This document shows, piece after piece, positions 6,497 through 15,785 of a DNA stretch of 64,000 nucleotides. A program made the position numbers and the translations under genes. The first letter of the stretch is position 1. Each line of letters begins with the position of its first letter. The notes under the pieces were generated by a model, which worked only from the letters and a program-made list of their open reading frames with translations, did no database searches and had not been told where the DNA came from. Source of the DNA: CAMLJR01 sp964500675 (GTDB lineage: Bacteria; Pseudomonadota; Gammaproteobacteria; Pseudomonadales; CAMLJR01); NCBI GenBank assembly GCA_964500675.1, contig CAZCNY010000012.1, positions 41,377 to 105,376 on the forward strand. Reading direction: 5' to 3'.

Positions 6497-9394
6497 TTAC
6501 TTGTACGCCTCAACCCCCGGACACGCACAAAACAAATTTCGATCCCCATATACATTATCGAGTCGCGCCACTGGCGGCCAATATTTTCTGTCGCGCAATG
6601 CGGGCACCGGGTACGCTGCTTCTTCGCGTGTGTAGCGGTGTTCCCATTTATCCGAGACTAATTCTACTGCGGTGTGTGGTGCGTTTTTGAGCGGGTTGTC
6701 GTGCGCGTCGAATTCGCCGAGTTTGACGCGTTCGATTTCGCCGCGAATGTGAATTAGCGCATCGCAGAAGCGGTCGAGTTCTTCGCGCGATTCGCTTTCG
6801 GTTGGTTCGATCATCAAGGTGCCGCCGACCGGGAACGACATGGTCGGTGCGTGGAAGCCGAAATCCATCAAACGTTTTGCGACATCTTCTTCGGTGATGC
6901 CAGTCGCTTCTTTGAGCGGGCGCATGTCGATGATGCATTCGTGCGCGACGCGGCCGTTGCGGCCCGTGTAGAGCACGGGGTAATGCTCGTTCAAACGTGC
7001 GGCGACGTAATTTGCATTCAATATTGCAACTTGTGTCGCCTGAGTTAATCCGTCAGGCCCCATCATCGCGGCGTACATCCACGAAATCGGCAGAATCGAC
7101 GCGCTGCCCCACGGCGCGGCGGAAACCGTGTCGTTGGTTGCGGGCAAATCGTAAACGGGTTGGACGGGATTGCTCGGTAAAAATGGGCGCAAATGTTTGG
7201 CAACGCCGATCGGTCCCATGCCGGGACCGCCGCCGCCGTGCGGAATGCAAAACGTTTTGTGCAAATTGATATGCGAAACATCGGCGCCGAATTTTCCCGG
7301 TGCGGCGACGCCGACGAGCGCATTCATATTCGCGCCATCGACATACACCTGGCCGCCGTTGTCGTGCACGATCTGACAGATTTCGCGAATGCCTTCTTCG
7401 AACACGCCGTGCGTTGAGGGATACGTCGCCATCAATGCGCACAATTCATTTTTGTGTTGCGTCGCTTTTGCGCGCAAATCGTCGATGTTGACGTTGCCGC
7501 TCGCATCGCATTCGACGATGACGATTTTCAAACCCGCCAGCGCGGCGCTGGCGGGATTGGTGCCGTGTGCGGAGCTTGGAATCAACACGATATCGCGATG
7601 ACCTTGGTTTTTGCTTTCGTGATAGCGCTTGATCGCGAGCAGGCCCGCGTATTCACCTTGCGAACCCGCGTTCGGTTGCAGTGAAACCGCGTCATAACCG
7701 GTGGCTTCGATCAGCATTTTTTCGAGATCGCGGAATAATTGCTGATAGCCCTGCGCCTGTGCGAGCGGAGCAAATGGATGCAGCCGGTTGAATTCGGGCC
7801 ACGTGATCGGAATCATTTCGGCGGTGGCGTTCAATTTCATCGTGCACGAGCCGAGCGCGATCATCGCCTGATTGAGTGCGATATCTTTGCTTTCGAGGCG
7901 CTTCATGTAGCGCAGCATTTCGGTTTCGGAGTGATAGCTGTTGAAGACCGGATGCGTGAGGAGGGCGCTGCTGCGTTGTAACGCTTTCGGAATGCTCGAT
8001 GCGTTGCCGAGTTCGTTATCGATTTGCGCAACGGTAAACGCTACGGTTTTTCCAGCGATGATTTCCCACAGTTGCGCAATGTCATCCGGCGATGTGGTTT
8101 CGTCGAGAGCGATGCCAATCCGACTGTCGCCAATTTTACGTAAATTGATTTGCGCAGCTTCGGCACGCGCGATGATAGCTTTTTGTTCGCCGCTGACTTC
8201 GATGGTCAGCGTGTCGAAATACTCTGCGTTGAGATTTTTTATACTCAGCTTGTGCAAACCGCTCGCGAGAATTTGCGTGAGGCGCTGGACGCGGTGCGCG
8301 ATTTTCTTCAAACCGCTGGGGCCGTGGTATTGCGCGTAGAACGCCGCGCAAATCGACAGCAGCGCTTGCGCGGTGCAGATGTTGCTGGTGGCTTTTTCGC
8401 GGCGGATATGTTGCTCGCGCGTCTGCATCGCCATGCGCAGCGCTTGATTGCCGTGACGGTCGATCGAGACACCGATGATGCGACCCGGCGCCGAGCGTTT
8501 GTAGTCATCGCGCGTCGCGAAAAATGCTGCGTGCGGTCCGCCGTAACCCATCGGCACGCCGAAGCGTTGGCTGTTGCCGACGACGACATCGGCGCCCATT
8601 TCGCCGGGCGGCGTCAGCAGAATTAAACTCAATAAATCGGCTGCAACGACCACTAAGGTGTTTTGTTGATGCGCTTGTTCGATGAGAATGCGCGGATCGT
8701 TGATCGCGCCGTAAGTATTCGGATATTGAATCAGCGCGCCGAAAAATTCGTTGCCGATTAAGTCGGTGGCGGGATTGCCGATCACCGTTTTAAAACCGAG
8801 ATGATGCGCGCGGGTTTTGACGACGGCGATGGTTTGCGGATGGCAATCGTCGGCGATGAAAAACGTTTCGCTGCGTGATTTTTTGTTGACACGTGAGCAG
8901 AGTGTCATCGCTTCGGCGGCGGCGGTGCCTTCGTCGAGCAGCGAAGCATTCGCCAATTCCATGCCGGTTAGATCGAGAATCACCTGCTGATAATTCAACA
9001 GGCCTTCGAGACGGCCCTGTGAAATTTCGGGTTGATACGGCGTATATGCGGTGTACCAGCCCGGATTTTCGAGCACATTGCGTAAAATTACCGTAGGCGT
9101 GAACGTGTCGTAATAGCCCATGCCGATGTACGAACGGAACACACGATTTTGCGCGGCGATTGCGCGCAGTTTATCGAGCGCCTGTTGTTCGCTCAGCGCG
9201 GCGGGTAAATCCATCGTGTCGCGGCGCAGAATCGTATCGGGCACGGTCGATGCCATGAGTTGTTGCAGCGAACTTGCCCCGATCGTTTGTAGCATCGCCG
9301 CAATCTGCGCGGGGCTCGGCCCGATATGGCGCTGGCTGAAAGCTTCCGGCGTCAATACCGAGTGTTGGGGCAACGAAGATGAGCCGCTGGTCAT
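6497..9394 (-). CDS. gcvP: Glycine dehydrogenase (decarboxylating), P protein of glycine cleavage system
   Basis: A full-length one-chain P protein of about 965 residues that decarboxylates glycine and passes the aminomethyl group to lipoyl-GcvH. It starts with SQRHIGPS and contains the N-terminal half (IGMGYYDT, YTPYQPEISQGRLE) and the C-terminal half with the PLP-lysine motif HKTFCIPHGGGGPGMGPIG. It ends with the typical DNVYGDRNLFCACP. ATG at 9394 is preferred; an in-frame GTG lies at 9406, and neither has a strong Shine-Dalgarno. gcvT and gcvH are not adjacent in this window, so the gene is a stand-alone unit with its own promoter at 9431-9458. Confidence 0.97.
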   Translation of the reverse strand: MTSGSSSLPQHSVLTPEAFSQRHIGPSPAQIAAMLQTIGASSLQQLMASTVPDTILRRDTMDLPAALSEQQALDKLRAIAAQNRVFRSYIGMGYYDTFTPTVILRNVLENPGWYTAYTPYQPEISQGRLEGLLNYQQVILDLTGMELANASLLDEGTAAAEAMTLCSRVNKKSRSETFFIADDCHPQTIAVVKTRAHHLGFKTVIGNPATDLIGNEFFGALIQYPNTYGAINDPRILIEQAHQQNTLVVVAADLLSLILLTPPGEMGADVVVGNSQRFGVPMGYGGPHAAFFATRDDYKRSAPGRIIGVSIDRHGNQALRMAMQTREQHIRREKATSNICTAQALLSICAAFYAQYHGPSGLKKIAHRVQRLTQILASGLHKLSIKNLNAEYFDTLTIEVSGEQKAIIARAEAAQINLRKIGDSRIGIALDETTSPDDIAQLWEIIAGKTVAFTVAQIDNELGNASSIPKALQRSSALLTHPVFNSYHSETEMLRYMKRLESKDIALNQAMIALGSCTMKLNATAEMIPITWPEFNRLHPFAPLAQAQGYQQLFRDLEKMLIEATGYDAVSLQPNAGSQGEYAGLLAIKRYHESKNQGHRDIVLIPSSAHGTNPASAALAGLKIVIVECDASGNVNIDDLRAKATQHKNELCALMATYPSTHGVFEEGIREICQIVHDNGGQVYVDGANMNALVGVAAPGKFGADVSHINLHKTFCIPHGGGGPGMGPIGVAKHLRPFLPSNPVQPVYDLPATNDTVSAAPWGSASILPISWMYAAMMGPDGLTQATQVAILNANYVAARLNEHYPVLYTGRNGRVAHECIIDMRPLKEATGITEEDVAKRLMDFGFHAPTMSFPVGGTLMIEPTESESREELDRFCDALIHIRGEIERVKLGEFDAHDNPLKNAPHTAVELVSDKWEHRYTREEAAYPVPALRDRKYWPPVARLDNVYGDRNLFCACPGVEAYK

Positions 9395-9430
9395 GGGTGC
9401 GTCCACTGAAAGGGGGAAGTGAGGGCGCGT

Positions 9431-9458
9431 ATTATAAACGCCGGCCCTCGCTTGTCAG
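9431..9458 (-). promoter_or_regulatory. Predicted sigma-70 promoter of gcvP
   Basis: On the minus strand CTGACA (9458-9453) and TATAAT (9436-9431) are 16 bases apart. The expected start near 9424 gives a short leader before the gcvP start codon. No glycine riboswitch-like structure was recognised in that leader. Confidence 0.7.
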
Positions 9459-9520
9459 TGGTTTCGTGATGCCCGGTTCAGTATTGGCGGCGCAATTATT
9501 TCTTGGCGCGTCGGGCGCGA

Positions 9521-10072
9521 TTATTTTTTCGGGTGGTAGGTGAATTTTTGACCAGAGAGCGATGCTTCATACATCAGGCCGCCTTTCTGCATTGAAAAGA
9601 CGCCGAATCCGCCCACATAGACGGCCTTACTTTGCATGTTACCCGCGTTTGCTGATGCACCCGAAGTGCCTGCCTGAGCGCCTGTGCCGACCGCGATCGC
9701 AACCGCCGAGGCTTGCGCATCGAAACTGAAGTCGCCCTTCGTAAAGCGGTCGAAGGCGTCTTTGTTTTCAAAAAAAATCAATTCGCTAAATGTTTGACCG
9801 CCTAATTGAAAACCGATTGAAAGCTGCGTGAGCGACACCTTGCCGACGTAAGCACCACCGCGATATACGCGGCCTTCGCCGAAAGCGCCGCCAACTATGG
9901 CGCCGCCTTTGCCCACGGAGGGAAAAATCGCGTAGCCGTAGGCGTTTTTGAAAAACGGCTGCGCCGTGGGTGCGGTGCGAAATTGATCGATAGCGTCGGT
10001 GTATTCATCGGCCCATGCAAGATTCGTGAGCGTCATTACCGCAATCAACAATACGAGTGCTGTCTTCATCAT
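9521..10072 (-). CDS. SYLF/YSC84-domain lipid-binding protein, secreted
   Basis: A ~183-residue protein with a Sec signal peptide (MMKTALVLLIAVMTLTNLAWA) followed by a YSC84/SYLF domain: FRTAPTAQPFFKNAYGYAIFPSVGKGGAIVGGAFGEG, GQTFSELIFFENKDAFDRF, and a C-terminal AVYVGGFGVFSMQKGGLMYEASLSGQKF. Family members bind phosphoinositide-type lipids in eukaryotes; the bacterial periplasmic forms are uncharacterised. GGAGG precedes ATGATG, so either 10072 or 10069 can be the start; the longer TTG-initiated frame is not needed. It is monocistronic. Confidence 0.88.
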   Translation of the reverse strand: MMKTALVLLIAVMTLTNLAWADEYTDAIDQFRTAPTAQPFFKNAYGYAIFPSVGKGGAIVGGAFGEGRVYRGGAYVGKVSLTQLSIGFQLGGQTFSELIFFENKDAFDRFTKGDFSFDAQASAVAIAVGTGAQAGTSGASANAGNMQSKAVYVGGFGVFSMQKGGLMYEASLSGQKFTYHPKK

Positions 10073-10313
10073 ATTTTCCTCCAAATTGTTCGCGATGCCG
10101 GGCAGGTTATCCGCAGTTTGGACGATGTATTTTTAGGTTTGGACAAATTATCCGTGATTTTCGATAAGCGCTGTAATTTCGATCGGCTATCTGCGATTCT
10201 GAAAATGTGCGATTCTGTCGCCGTGGTTTTGGTGATGCTTCAATAGAGACTGCGCACTGGACGTTGTGGTTCCGATGAAATGCAATTTATGTCGAATAGT
10301 TCAGGTTTTCGGT

Positions 10314-10889
10314 ATGTCGAAAGAACATGAGTCAAATACGGACGCGGCGCAAATCGGTCCGTGGCGGCGCCTGCACGTACAGCCGATTTACGATAACCCG
10401 TGGATCAGCGTTACACATGAAAATGTGATTACGCCCGCGGGCACCGCGGGCATTTATGGCGTTGTGCATTTCAAAACGCGCGCGATCGGTATTATCCCAA
10501 TCGACGATGACGGTTATACCTGGCTCGTGCGGCAATTTCGCTACACGCTGAATCAGCATTTGTGGGAAATTCCAATGGGCGGCGGCAAATTGCACGAAGA
10601 TCCGCTGCTCGCCGCGCAGCGCGAATTGCGCGAGGAAACCGGCATGAGCGCCGCGCATTGGCAGGAAATTATGCGTCTGCATATTTCTAAATCGGTAACC
10701 GATGAAGAAGGTGTTGTCTACGTTGCGAAAGGTTTAAGCGCAGGCGCGCAACAGCTCGAACACAGCGAAGCCGATTTGGAAAAACTGCGCTTGCCGCTCG
10801 ATACAGCGATCCAATGGGTGCTGGATGGAAAAATCACCGATGTGATTTCGTGCGCGGCGCTGTTGAAAATGCGCGCGATACAAGGTTAA
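10314..10889 (+). CDS. Nudix hydrolase, ADP-ribose pyrophosphatase-like
   Basis: About 191 residues with a complete Nudix box, GGGKLHE followed by seven residues and then RELREETGM, which fits Gx5Ex7REUxEExGU. The preceding strand QFRYTLNQHLWEIPMGGG is typical of ADP-ribose/nucleotide-sugar pyrophosphatases (NudF/YffH-like). The likely product activity is hydrolysis of a nucleoside diphosphate linked to X. ATG at 10314 (MSKEHESN) is preferred over an upstream in-frame ATG/GTG region at 10266. It is convergent with the nonulosonic acid operon and probably independent of it. Confidence 0.87.
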   Translation: MSKEHESNTDAAQIGPWRRLHVQPIYDNPWISVTHENVITPAGTAGIYGVVHFKTRAIGIIPIDDDGYTWLVRQFRYTLNQHLWEIPMGGGKLHEDPLLAAQRELREETGMSAAHWQEIMRLHISKSVTDEEGVVYVAKGLSAGAQQLEHSEADLEKLRLPLDTAIQWVLDGKITDVISCAALLKMRAIQG

Positions 10890-10916
10890 TGATCCGTCGG
10901 CGCCGCGCGTTCGATC

Positions 10917-11681
10917 TCATAAACAAAATCCGTCGTCCACGCTGAGATTTTGTCCATTCATATATCGACTCGAATCGGACAATAGAAATATCAGTGTCCC
11001 AACCGTGTCGCCTGGATCAAGCATTCCCTTGCTGCCGCAGTGGTCGCCGTATTTTTTTAAAAATGCTTCTGGCTGATGATCGAAAATTCCGCCCGGGGAG
11101 AGTGAATTGCAACGTATTGCATCGGCCTTGAAATATTGCGCGAAATATCGCGTCAATTGAATCACGGCCGATTTGATCGCCGCATACTCCACGGGCATCG
11201 TCATCCCGGTGCCCGCATAAATTTCAAATCGCGGCGCCTGCGTGCCGTAGATGGAGGCCAGATTCACTATATTGCCGCCGCCGTTTGTACGAAAATACAA
11301 CGCAAATTTTTGCGCTACCAGAAAGTAGCCACCCAAATGTAGCGACACGTTTTCGCAGAAATCGGCGTAAGTCACTTCCTCCAGTTTTTTGCCCCAACTT
11401 TTGTTGCGCGGATAAGCATTGTTGACCACGGCATCGATGCGCCCATAACAGGCATGCAGCGAAGCAATTAAGTGTTCGACCGAGGCGGTGTCGGTGATGT
11501 CGACAGCGACGGCTTCGGCGCGGCCGCCGTGCATTTTTATTTCCGAAGCAACCGATTGCGCCGCCGTTAAATTCACATCGGCAACAATGACGATGCCGCC
11601 GTTGCTCGCTATTGCGCTGCAGAAATGACGGCCCAGCAAGCCGGCGCCACCCGTCACCACAATCACTTTTTCGTTCAGCAT
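10917..11681 (-). CDS. SDR-family oxidoreductase of the nonulosonic acid operon (PtmA-like)
   Basis: A short-chain dehydrogenase with the NAD(P) loop TGGAGLLGRHF near the N-terminus, NNAYPRNKSW (the NNAG equivalent), and a Ser-Tyr-Lys set in ASIYG and YAAIKSA. PtmA-like SDRs of this kind accompany legionaminic acid clusters such as the Campylobacter ptm genes. It is the last gene of the minus-strand operon, 1 base after the aminotransferase stop if a TTG at 11690 is used; ATG at 11681 is the more conventional start. The exact reaction is unknown; modification or supply of a sugar precursor is inferred from context. Confidence 0.8.
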   Translation of the reverse strand: MLNEKVIVVTGGAGLLGRHFCSAIASNGGIVIVADVNLTAAQSVASEIKMHGGRAEAVAVDITDTASVEHLIASLHACYGRIDAVVNNAYPRNKSWGKKLEEVTYADFCENVSLHLGGYFLVAQKFALYFRTNGGGNIVNLASIYGTQAPRFEIYAGTGMTMPVEYAAIKSAVIQLTRYFAQYFKADAIRCNSLSPGGIFDHQPEAFLKKYGDHCGSKGMLDPGDTVGTLIFLLSDSSRYMNGQNLSVDDGFCL

Positions 11682-11691
11682 AAATTTCAAA

Positions 11692-12984
11692 TCAATTATG
11701 TTTTCTGAATACCGGTTTGATTACGGGGCCTGCGAGAAATTTTTCAACGCCCTCCTCCAATGCGCGGCGATAGACCGCGAAACTTCGGTCGACGGCGCGT
11801 TCTGTCGCTTCGAGTTCGGCGGATCCATGCCGGTAAGACAGCGCAATCCATGGCATCAGCACGCCATGTCGAATCATCTCTTGCGCAAACAGCGTGCGCA
11901 GCGGCAGCGAATTGGCGCCGGACGCATCGAGCGTAGTGTAGTGCGGCGAACAACTCACGCCGCCGATTTTGAAACTGTGACTGATGCCGTGCGCTTGCGC
12001 CTGACGCTCGATCATCGCGATGAGACTGTCACCGTAATTCCATAAATGCTCGACCACGTTATGCTCGCGCATAAAATTCATGGCCGCAACGAAAGCTCCG
12101 AGTCCCGACATCTCCGCGCCGTGCGTGGTGGAGAGCAGGAATACGCGCTCGCGGCCTTCGTGTTCGATGGAGCCCAGCTCCATGATGTCACGGCGACCGG
12201 CCACGCAGGACACGGAAAAACCGTTGGCCATCGCTTTGCCGAACGTGCAGAGATCCGGTGTCACACCATACAAATACTGCGCGCCCTTCATGTGCCAGCG
12301 AAATCCCGTGATCATTTCATCGAGTATGAAAACGATGCCATGCTTGCGACAGAGCGCTTGCACCTGGTGCAAAAAATTATCTTTCGGAACTTCGGTCGCT
12401 GCCGGTTCGAGCACGACGCACGAAAATTGATTCGGATATTGAGCGATCAAATGCTCCAGCGAAGCGCTATCGTTGTAATGAAACAGCTTGGTTTTTTCGA
12501 TGGTGTCAAGCGGAATGCCGCGCGTAACGGGCGTCGAGCCGATGAACCAATCGTCGTACGAAAAGAAGGGATGCTCTACACAGCGCGCAACCATTTCGCG
12601 CCCGGTGTACGCACGCGCCAGTTTTACTGCGGCGGATACCGACGTCGATCCATTTTTCGTGAACTTCACCATGTCCACCGAATCGATCAGATCGACCAAC
12701 AATTCCGCCGCTGCCAATTCGATCATCGAAGGGCGGGTCAGATTGTTGCCGTTTTTAATCTGCGCGATGGCGGCCGCATCGATGTCATCTTCCGCATAAC
12801 CAATATTGACCGCGCGCAGCGCCATGCCGTAGTCGAGATATTTGCGGCCATCGGGATCGAATACATAGGCGCCTTTGCCGCGCTGGAGAATTGGCGGCGC
12901 ATTCGAGGGGTACTGATCGTAGCCGCGCGAGTAGGTGTGCGCGCCGCCGGGAATGACTTTGAGTAGACGCTCTTGAAAATTCAT
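11692..12984 (-). CDS. Class III aminotransferase, glutamate-1-semialdehyde aminomutase-like
   Basis: A 430-residue fold-type I PLP enzyme of the HemL-like branch. Features are the start IPGGAHTYSRGYDQYP, KNGSTSVSAAVKLARAYTG for phosphate binding, the PLP-contacting Asp in FILDEMITGFRWH, and the Schiff-base Lys in TFGKAMANGFS. Such HemL-like paralogues occur within surface-sugar and flagellin-modification clusters and are not the heme enzyme. Its ATG overlaps the TGA of the preceding Gfo/Idh gene by 4 bases, so it is translationally coupled. The donor and acceptor are unknown; amination of a sugar precursor is inferred. Confidence 0.85.
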   Translation of the reverse strand: MNFQERLLKVIPGGAHTYSRGYDQYPSNAPPILQRGKGAYVFDPDGRKYLDYGMALRAVNIGYAEDDIDAAAIAQIKNGNNLTRPSMIELAAAELLVDLIDSVDMVKFTKNGSTSVSAAVKLARAYTGREMVARCVEHPFFSYDDWFIGSTPVTRGIPLDTIEKTKLFHYNDSASLEHLIAQYPNQFSCVVLEPAATEVPKDNFLHQVQALCRKHGIVFILDEMITGFRWHMKGAQYLYGVTPDLCTFGKAMANGFSVSCVAGRRDIMELGSIEHEGRERVFLLSTTHGAEMSGLGAFVAAMNFMREHNVVEHLWNYGDSLIAMIERQAQAHGISHSFKIGGVSCSPHYTTLDASGANSLPLRTLFAQEMIRHGVLMPWIALSYRHGSAELEATERAVDRSFAVYRRALEEGVEKFLAGPVIKPVFRKHN

Positions 12985-13985
12985 CGCGGACTCGCATCGG
13001 TAAGCGTTTCAAGCTGATTTAGGATTTTCAGCGCGCGATAATCATCGAGCAATGTATTCGGGAAAATCGATTTATCGCGCTGGGTCAACGCGTTCATGAA
13101 TAATCGCATTTCCTCGATATACGGTTCCTCGGGATTGATATAGCCCGCTTCAACGCTGCCGGCGCCCAAATCAAACCGCTGCCACGCGTTGTCGCGCACG
13201 TCGATATAGCGCACGCAATTTTCATCCGCACTAAAAACGATTTCGCCTTCGCTGCCAATAATGCGCAATTCCCGGGTAGCGCGCGGACGCGAAATAACTT
13301 CCACGGTTATGCTGGCGAGAACATTGTCCGGATAGCGCAACAGACAGTGATAGATATCATCGATATCGGCATTCATGTCCGTCAGCTTCGATGTCACGCA
13401 GGCGAGCGGCACCGGCTCGCCAAAGAGAGCGTTAAGCCAGGTCAGTTCGAACGGAACGATTTCTCTGCACCCGCCGGTAGCTCGCTGCGATACATAAAAA
13501 TCCGCAATGTTTTCCCACGGGTGCCAGTCGGGAAGGTATTGCCCCGTTTGGTAATTGATATTGAGCGGCTTGCCGATAACGCCCGCCTGAAGTAGTTCTC
13601 TGATTTTTTTGGGTCCGGGGTAGTACCGCATCGTGCATGAAGGCGCCATCAAAATAGCTGTGTTTTCGATGCGATGGTGCAGCTCCAAAATTCGTTCGGC
13701 GTCGACGACGGACGCCTCGATAAAACAGGAAATACCGCGCGCGAACGCGTCCCAGGCGTAGGTCATGTGATGCTCGGGCGGCGTCGAAATAACCCAGGTG
13801 TCTGGCTCGAAATCCTTCAGCGCGAGCGCAAAATCCACGTACACTGCCACCGCATATTTCTTGACCGCTTCGGCGCATCGATCGGCGCGCGGATCAAATC
13901 CCGCAATATTTTTATAGCCGAGTGCGTGCAGATTGCGTATGCGGCGCTTGCCCATCGAACCCAATCCGATAATTAGAATTTTCAT
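12981..13985 (-). CDS. Gfo/Idh/MocA-family oxidoreductase
   Basis: About 334 residues. The N-terminal Rossmann domain has LIIGLGSMGKRRIRN, followed by STPPEHH and then IEASVVDA where the family's EKP motif normally stands. The C-terminal alpha/beta domain carries the usual beta-sheet. The annotated start MKILIIG gives an ATGA overlap with the upstream cytidylyltransferase stop. The EKP lysine that is catalytic in many members appears replaced (EAS), which may mean a different reaction or only a structural role. It is part of the nonulosonic acid operon; the substrate is likely a nucleotide-linked or free sugar. Confidence 0.83.
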   Translation of the reverse strand: MKILIIGLGSMGKRRIRNLHALGYKNIAGFDPRADRCAEAVKKYAVAVYVDFALALKDFEPDTWVISTPPEHHMTYAWDAFARGISCFIEASVVDAERILELHHRIENTAILMAPSCTMRYYPGPKKIRELLQAGVIGKPLNINYQTGQYLPDWHPWENIADFYVSQRATGGCREIVPFELTWLNALFGEPVPLACVTSKLTDMNADIDDIYHCLLRYPDNVLASITVEVISRPRATRELRIIGSEGEIVFSADENCVRYIDVRDNAWQRFDLGAGSVEAGYINPEEPYIEEMRLFMNALTQRDKSIFPNTLLDDYRALKILNQLETLTDASPR

Positions 13986-14698
13986 TCCAATTTCCACTCG
14001 TGGCGCATAATATTTTCAACCGCGAGAAAATCGTAAATGTCGTCGATCTCGTAATTTTGATAACGCTTGATGCGATAGTGAGTGCAGCGTTTGGGATAAA
14101 ATGTGCGCTCCGTCAATAGCGTCTGAATTTTTGCAATGTAGGCGACGCCGTATGGGAAAAACGCTGGCGCGTTATCTTGCCGTCGCGAGGTTAGCGGCAG
14201 TTCCAGACAATAGGGCTCGATATTTTCGCCGTCCAGTTTCTTCATGATCGAAGGATGCTCGCTGACTTCGCCAATACTCACGATCGCATCGAATGCGTCG
14301 GCGCTTGCATCGAGTTTCATGAGCATATTGTCGATGTCGTCGTCTTCGCGCAACGGTGATGTGGGCTCAAGTAAAACGAGATAATCGAAAGATGGCGCCG
14401 CTTGCGCGCGAAAAAATTCCAATACGTGTTCGACCACGTCGATGCTGGGCGTCGTGTCGGCGGCCAACGCGGGCGGGCGTAGAAAAGGCACCGCGGCTCC
14501 CGCCGCTTTTGCAATATCCGCAATCTCTTGATGATCGGTGCTGACAATCAATGCATCGATCAATGTTGATTTCAGCGCGGTTTGAATAGTCCAGCTGATA
14601 AGCGGCTTACCGCAAATCGTTTTGATATTTTTTCCAGGCAAGCCTTTGGAGCCGCCGCGCGCCGGAATAATTGCGATGACGCGCTTGCCGTTGATCAT
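13982..14698 (-). CDS. neuA: CMP-nonulosonic acid synthetase (NeuA/LegF-like cytidylyltransferase)
   Basis: A 238-residue acylneuraminate cytidylyltransferase. The CTP-binding motif IPARGGSKGLPGKNIK follows the first strand, with LISWTIQTAL and LLEPTSPLRE as further signatures. It transfers CMP from CTP to the nonulosonic acid made by the NeuB-type synthase of the same operon, giving the activated donor sugar. Short length (no C-terminal phosphatase domain) fits LegF/PseF-type enzymes. The start overlaps the stop of the ptmE-like gene by 4 bases. Confidence 0.93.
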   Translation of the reverse strand: MINGKRVIAIIPARGGSKGLPGKNIKTICGKPLISWTIQTALKSTLIDALIVSTDHQEIADIAKAAGAAVPFLRPPALAADTTPSIDVVEHVLEFFRAQAAPSFDYLVLLEPTSPLREDDDIDNMLMKLDASADAFDAIVSIGEVSEHPSIMKKLDGENIEPYCLELPLTSRRQDNAPAFFPYGVAYIAKIQTLLTERTFYPKRCTHYRIKRYQNYEIDDIYDFLAVENIMRHEWKLE

Positions 14699-15771
14699 GG
14701 GTTTTTCCCCGCGGAAGTTTGATCAGCGATACGCCCGTGCGCCGATTTCAAATCATCGGGCCGTCCGACATCCAGCCAGGGCTCATGCATCGGATACGCA
14801 ACCGTGCGCGCTGCTTTTTCCTGTAAGCGTTCAAACACGGTAGGCATATCGCAATGCTCGCCCGCTTTCAGAACATGGAGTGCCTCCGGTGCGAGCGCAT
14901 AGACACCCGCATTGATGTGGCTGCGCGCTATGGGTTTTTCTTCGAAGCCGACAATATTCACACCGTGTGTTTGCACGACACCATACGGATGCTGCCATTC
15001 GTGCACGCGAATGGCCATGGTGGCCGTCGCGTTATGGCGGATGTGGAAATCTAACAGTTCGCCATAGTGGATATCGGTAAGCACATCGCCGTTGGTAACC
15101 ACAAACGGATCGCCCGGTGCGGGAGAAAGCAAACTCAGCGCGCCTGCCGTTCCCAGCGGAGATTGTTCGCGCAAATAATCGATGCGTACGCCGAAACGTT
15201 CGCCGTTGCCGAAATAATTTTCGATCATGTGTCCCAGATAGTGAATGGCGATGACAAAGTGTCTAAAACCTTCGAGTTTGGCGCGCTCGATAATGTGTTC
15301 GAGCATCGGCTTACCGGCGACGGGCAATAAAGGTTTTGGACAATTTTCGGTGTGCGGGCGCAGCCGCGTGCCCATACCGCCGGCCATGATGATCATCAAA
15401 TTCGGGCGCGCGATCGGCGTGGTGATTTCATCCCACAGATGCAGACCGACGATGTGGTGTTGTTCGTCGACGACCGGAATCTGGTGAATTTTATTCGCTG
15501 CCATCAAGCGCATCACCATCTCGCGCCCCATCTCGGGCGGGACCACGAGCGGCTTGCGATGAATCACGGTTGTGATCGGGCTTGCAAGGGTCAGTCCCTT
15601 GAGCAACCCGCGGCGGACGTCGCCATCGGAAATGGTGCCTTCCAGCTCGCCCTGTTCATTGACGATAAGGACGATTTTGATCGCCACCTGATCCAGGTTG
15701 CGTATTACCTGCTCGATGGTGGAAGCGATGGTTAGGATGGCTTGGCGCCAGTGTTTTTCAGTCGAGCTCAT
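14695..15771 (-). CDS. ptmE: CBS-domain sugar-phosphate nucleotidyltransferase (PtmE-like)
   Basis: About 358 residues. Two CBS motifs lie at ~5-120 (VLIVNEQGELEGTISDGDVRR, HQIPVVDEQHHIVGLHLWDE), then a nucleotidyltransferase domain begins with IIMAGGMGTRLRPHTENCPKP. This is the architecture of Campylobacter PtmE, which makes GDP-GlcN/GDP-GlcNAc as the first committed precursor of legionaminic acid. A frame open further upstream overlaps neuC, but ATG at 15771 starts the recognisable CBS region and lies 14 bases after the neuC stop. It points to a GDP-sugar rather than UDP-sugar route. Confidence 0.88.
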   Translation of the reverse strand: MSSTEKHWRQAILTIASTIEQVIRNLDQVAIKIVLIVNEQGELEGTISDGDVRRGLLKGLTLASPITTVIHRKPLVVPPEMGREMVMRLMAANKIHQIPVVDEQHHIVGLHLWDEITTPIARPNLMIIMAGGMGTRLRPHTENCPKPLLPVAGKPMLEHIIERAKLEGFRHFVIAIHYLGHMIENYFGNGERFGVRIDYLREQSPLGTAGALSLLSPAPGDPFVVTNGDVLTDIHYGELLDFHIRHNATATMAIRVHEWQHPYGVVQTHGVNIVGFEEKPIARSHINAGVYALAPEALHVLKAGEHCDMPTVFERLQEKAARTVAYPMHEPWLDVGRPDDLKSAHGRIADQTSAGKNP

Positions 15772-15785
15772 GCGTGCGCGTTGAC

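Noticed and set aside
10085..10265. Small RNA or riboswitch before the Nudix gene
   Set aside because: No stable hairpin with T-run or known riboswitch core was recognised.
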